DNA of 8,343 bases. Source: VGEM01 sp033764265. Its GTDB lineage: Bacteria; Pseudomonadota; Alphaproteobacteria; Rhodospirillales; Rhodospirillaceae. Location of the stretch: contig JANRJB010000154.1 in NCBI GenBank assembly GCA_033764265.1, positions 1-8,343 on the forward strand. The letters run 5' to 3'. Shown here in pieces: positions 6,709-8,343 of the stretch. Position 1 is the stretch's first letter; the number at the start of each line of letters is the position of its first letter. Under the pieces are notes generated by a model, which worked only from the letters and a program-made list of their open reading frames with translations, made no database searches and had not been told where the DNA came from. A program made the translations under genes and the position numbers.

Positions 6709-8259
6709 TCAGTCCGCAGTCCGCGCCGGCCTGGAAATCGCATTGGCTTTCAGACGGGCCTGCTCGAGTCGATAGTAGCCCGAGCTCATTGGCAGGCTGA
6801 CGATTGCGTCGGTGTGCGCGAGCGTTTCGATTTGCGGAAACAGGTAGATCGACGGCGCCAGGTCATGCATGTCGCGCAACAGCGCCTGGAGCAGTCCGCG
6901 GCGCGCGACCTGGTCCATTTCCGATGCAGCAGCCTCAATGCGCGGCATCATGTCCGGCACGCAAAAGAAGGCGCCGTCCTTGGCGCACGAAACGGTCTCG
7001 ATCGCCCGCCCGGCATCGCGATAGGTCGACGTCCAGCTGAACGGGGTCATGTCCGCGTCGCCCCAATCACCGCTGAACCACATACGCAGCCATTCCTGCG
7101 CGGGCGTCGTTCGCAGCGTCACGTCGATCCCGACGCGGCCCAGGTCCTGGACCAACGCCTGATAGATCGAGGCCCACTCCGCACCCTTGCCTTCAAGCCG
7201 CGCGATCAACGTCAGCGCAAAACCCTGGTCGTAGCCCGCCTCGGTCAACAGGGCCCTGGCCCGGTCGGGATCGTAGGCGTAGGGCGCGATCTGCGGATCA
7301 TAGCCAAACATCTCCGGGATCGCGCCTTGGCCGTTGGGATGGGTGAGCCCGGACAACAGCGTCGCCGCGATCGCCTGTGTGTTGACGGCCATGTTCATGG
7401 CTTGCCGGACGCGCTGGTCCGCCAATGGCGAGGTCGGATCACGATTGGGCAGCGCGATGCCCTCGACCGGAGAGCGCTCTCGCACGATCACGGACAGACC
7501 CGCCGAACGCAACGTATCCAACGAATCGATACCGAGCGCGAATGCGATGTCGGCCTGGCCGGTCAGTAACGCCTGAAGGCGCGTGGTCGGGTCGGGCAAC
7601 GTCTTGAATACGATCCGGTCGACGTCGGCGCTGGGGCGCCACGACGTGGAATTGCGCCGCAGTTCGTACTCGGGTGTTCGGGTCGCCCAATCGACCAATT
7701 GATAGGGGCCGGTGCCCACCGGGGCCGCAGAAAAACCGTCAGCGCCCCGTTCCCGCCAGGCCGCGGGCGGCACCATGTAGATGTGACTCAGGCGGCGGTC
7801 GAGAATGGCGTCGGGTTTGGTCGTGGTGATCGCCAGCGTCAACGGATCAACCACCTCGACACCGGCGATCGAACGTGCTTCGCCGGCCGCATAAAGTGAC
7901 GAAAGCTCGGGCGCCTGCAACAGCATGAAAACAGCCGCGGCAGCCGTCGCGTCAAAGGGTTCGCCGTTGGCAAACTGAACGTTGGGACGCAACGTGAATA
8001 TCCACCGGGTTGGGCCCTCGAGATGCCAGGCCGTCGCCAGCCCCGGACCGACGGTTCCGTCGTCTTCCAGCCGCGTGAGCGCGTCGAACATGTAAGCCCA
8101 CGGATGCAAACCAGGCGTTGTCATCGACGCAAACGGATTGCCGAGGCCCGGCGGCCGACCGGATACCGCGACCCGGACGACGCCGTCCGCGGCCAAACCT
8201 GGCCCGGCCAGCCATGCGATGGCGGCGCAGCCGATCACCAGGTTACGAAGGGTTGTCAT
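6709..8259 (-). CDS. Family 5 extracellular solute-binding protein of an ABC transporter (peptide/nickel type)
   Basis: 516 aa from the ATG at 8259. Role: periplasmic capture of a solute for an ABC importer. This family (SBP_bac_5) binds di- or oligopeptides, nickel chelates, opines and some sugars. Seen: signal peptide MTTLRNLVIGCAAIAWLAG with likely cleavage near GLA/ADG (residues 23-24). The family pattern WIFTLRPNVQFANGEPFDA is at 86-104, GTGPYQLVDW lies mid-protein, then VRQAMNMAVNTQAIA and YDPDRARALLTEAGY. Length matches the family. VIGC resembles a lipobox, but its Cys11 comes too early in the signal, so a soluble periplasmic protein is more likely. The GTG at 8268 (M-H-P-M-T-T) is an alternative start; neither start has a well-spaced Shine-Dalgarno site (AGGAG at 8289-8293 is 20-29 nt away). 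No permease or ATPase gene is in the window. It converges on the FAD oxidase and is a separate transcription unit. Confidence 0.93.
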   Translation of the reverse strand: MTTLRNLVIGCAAIAWLAGPGLAADGVVRVAVSGRPPGLGNPFASMTTPGLHPWAYMFDALTRLEDDGTVGPGLATAWHLEGPTRWIFTLRPNVQFANGEPFDATAAAAVFMLLQAPELSSLYAAGEARSIAGVEVVDPLTLAITTTKPDAILDRRLSHIYMVPPAAWRERGADGFSAAPVGTGPYQLVDWATRTPEYELRRNSTSWRPSADVDRIVFKTLPDPTTRLQALLTGQADIAFALGIDSLDTLRSAGLSVIVRERSPVEGIALPNRDPTSPLADQRVRQAMNMAVNTQAIAATLLSGLTHPNGQGAIPEMFGYDPQIAPYAYDPDRARALLTEAGYDQGFALTLIARLEGKGAEWASIYQALVQDLGRVGIDVTLRTTPAQEWLRMWFSGDWGDADMTPFSWTSTYRDAGRAIETVSCAKDGAFFCVPDMMPRIEAAASEMDQVARRGLLQALLRDMHDLAPSIYLFPQIETLAHTDAIVSLPMSSGYYRLEQARLKANAISRPARTAD

Positions 8260-8276
8260 GGGGTGCACACACTCAT
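8256..8276 (-). CDS. Possible six-codon leader ORF overlapping the solute-binding protein start
   Basis: Reading the minus strand from 8276, ATG opens MSVCTP and ends in TGA (8258-8256), which overlaps the downstream ATG (8259-8257) in an ATGA arrangement. AGGAG (8289-8293) lies 12 nt ahead of it, closer than to either candidate start of the main gene. Ribosomes finishing this mini-ORF could restart on the main gene. It is short enough to be chance. Confidence 0.25.
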   Translation of the reverse strand: MSVCTP

Positions 8277-8282
8277 GGTGGA

Positions 8283-8343
8283 TCAGTTCTCCTTCACGCG
8301 CTGGGCAATGCGCTTCGCGATTCGAAGCGCTGTCCCGGTCAGC
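8283..8343 (-). CDS. 3' end of an unidentified minus-strand gene
   Basis: From the window edge one minus frame is open for 19 codons and ends at TGA (8285-8283). It encodes LTGTALRIAKRIAQRVKEN, a basic amphipathic C-terminus. Most third positions are G or C, as in the neighbouring genes; the other open frame here has clearly fewer. If real, it ends 23 nt before the solute-binding protein ATG (8259), so the two would form an operon, and the ribosome-binding sequence AAGGAG falls inside its last codons. Too short to name a family. Confidence 0.4.
   Translation of the reverse strand, partial: LTGTALRIAKRIAQRVKEN
8310..8330. repeat. Perfect 8-bp inverted repeat upstream of the solute-binding protein gene
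   Basis: GCGCTTCG (8310-8317) and CGAAGCGC (8323-8330) are exact inverted copies around a 5-nt loop, CGATT. It lies about 50 bp upstream of the solute-binding protein start, where an operator or leader hairpin could sit. It also falls inside the likely 3' end of an upstream gene, so codon content may explain part of it. Confidence 0.45.

Noticed and set aside
5992..7569. Plus-strand frame of 525 codons spanning the FAD oxidase end and the antisense of the solute-binding protein
   Set aside because: It crosses two well-supported convergent genes, is Arg/Pro/His-rich, and has no family motif: a GC-rich shadow frame.
8227..8259. Lipoprotein signal (VIGC) in the solute-binding protein
   Set aside because: The cysteine is at residue 11 with too short a hydrophobic stretch before it; a normal signal peptidase I site near residues 23-24 fits better.

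Overview
The window is GC-rich, gene-dense proteobacterial DNA with an outer membrane. It holds a TonB-dependent receptor with an EEIVVTARRRE-type N-terminus, a Tat-exported flavoprotein, a LysR regulator and an ABC-type periplasmic binding protein. The receptor style is common in Sphingomonadales, Caulobacterales and some Gammaproteobacteria. The sequence does not settle the taxon, and nothing in the window is housekeeping. It looks like an accessory catabolic or uptake locus.

Layout: (1) 1-1344, plus strand: the C-terminal four fifths or so of a GMC-family flavoprotein oxidoreductase, cut by the window edge. (2) 1345-1534: a non-coding convergent gap filled by two long palindromic hairpins. 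They are related to each other but lie in opposite orientation, and the second supplies the stop codon of the next gene. (3) 1535-3976, minus strand: a complete TonB-dependent outer-membrane receptor. (4) 3977-4160: a divergent control region with a 12-bp bulged hairpin in the receptor leader and a weak LysR-type dyad. (5) 4161-5057, plus: a LysR-type regulator. (6) 5180-6658, plus: a Tat-exported, BBE-type covalent FAD oxidoreductase, probably starting at TTG behind a good ribosome-binding site. (7) 6659-6708: a short convergent gap with a GC-rich hairpin. (8) 6709-8259, minus: a family 5 (peptide/nickel-type) extracellular solute-binding protein. A six-codon leader ORF and the likely 3' end of another minus-strand gene lie just upstream of it.

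How the parts may work together (inference): the LysR protein probably controls the divergent receptor gene and the oxidase gene behind it. The receptor would bring a poorly diffusing substrate into the periplasm, where the Tat-exported FAD enzyme could oxidise it. The GMC enzyme could oxidise an alcohol or sugar-type intermediate. The solute-binding protein belongs to a separate transcription unit running the other way, and its transporter partners are not in the window. The substrate cannot be read from the sequence. The least ordinary feature is the inverted pair of covarying palindromes at 1372-1538.
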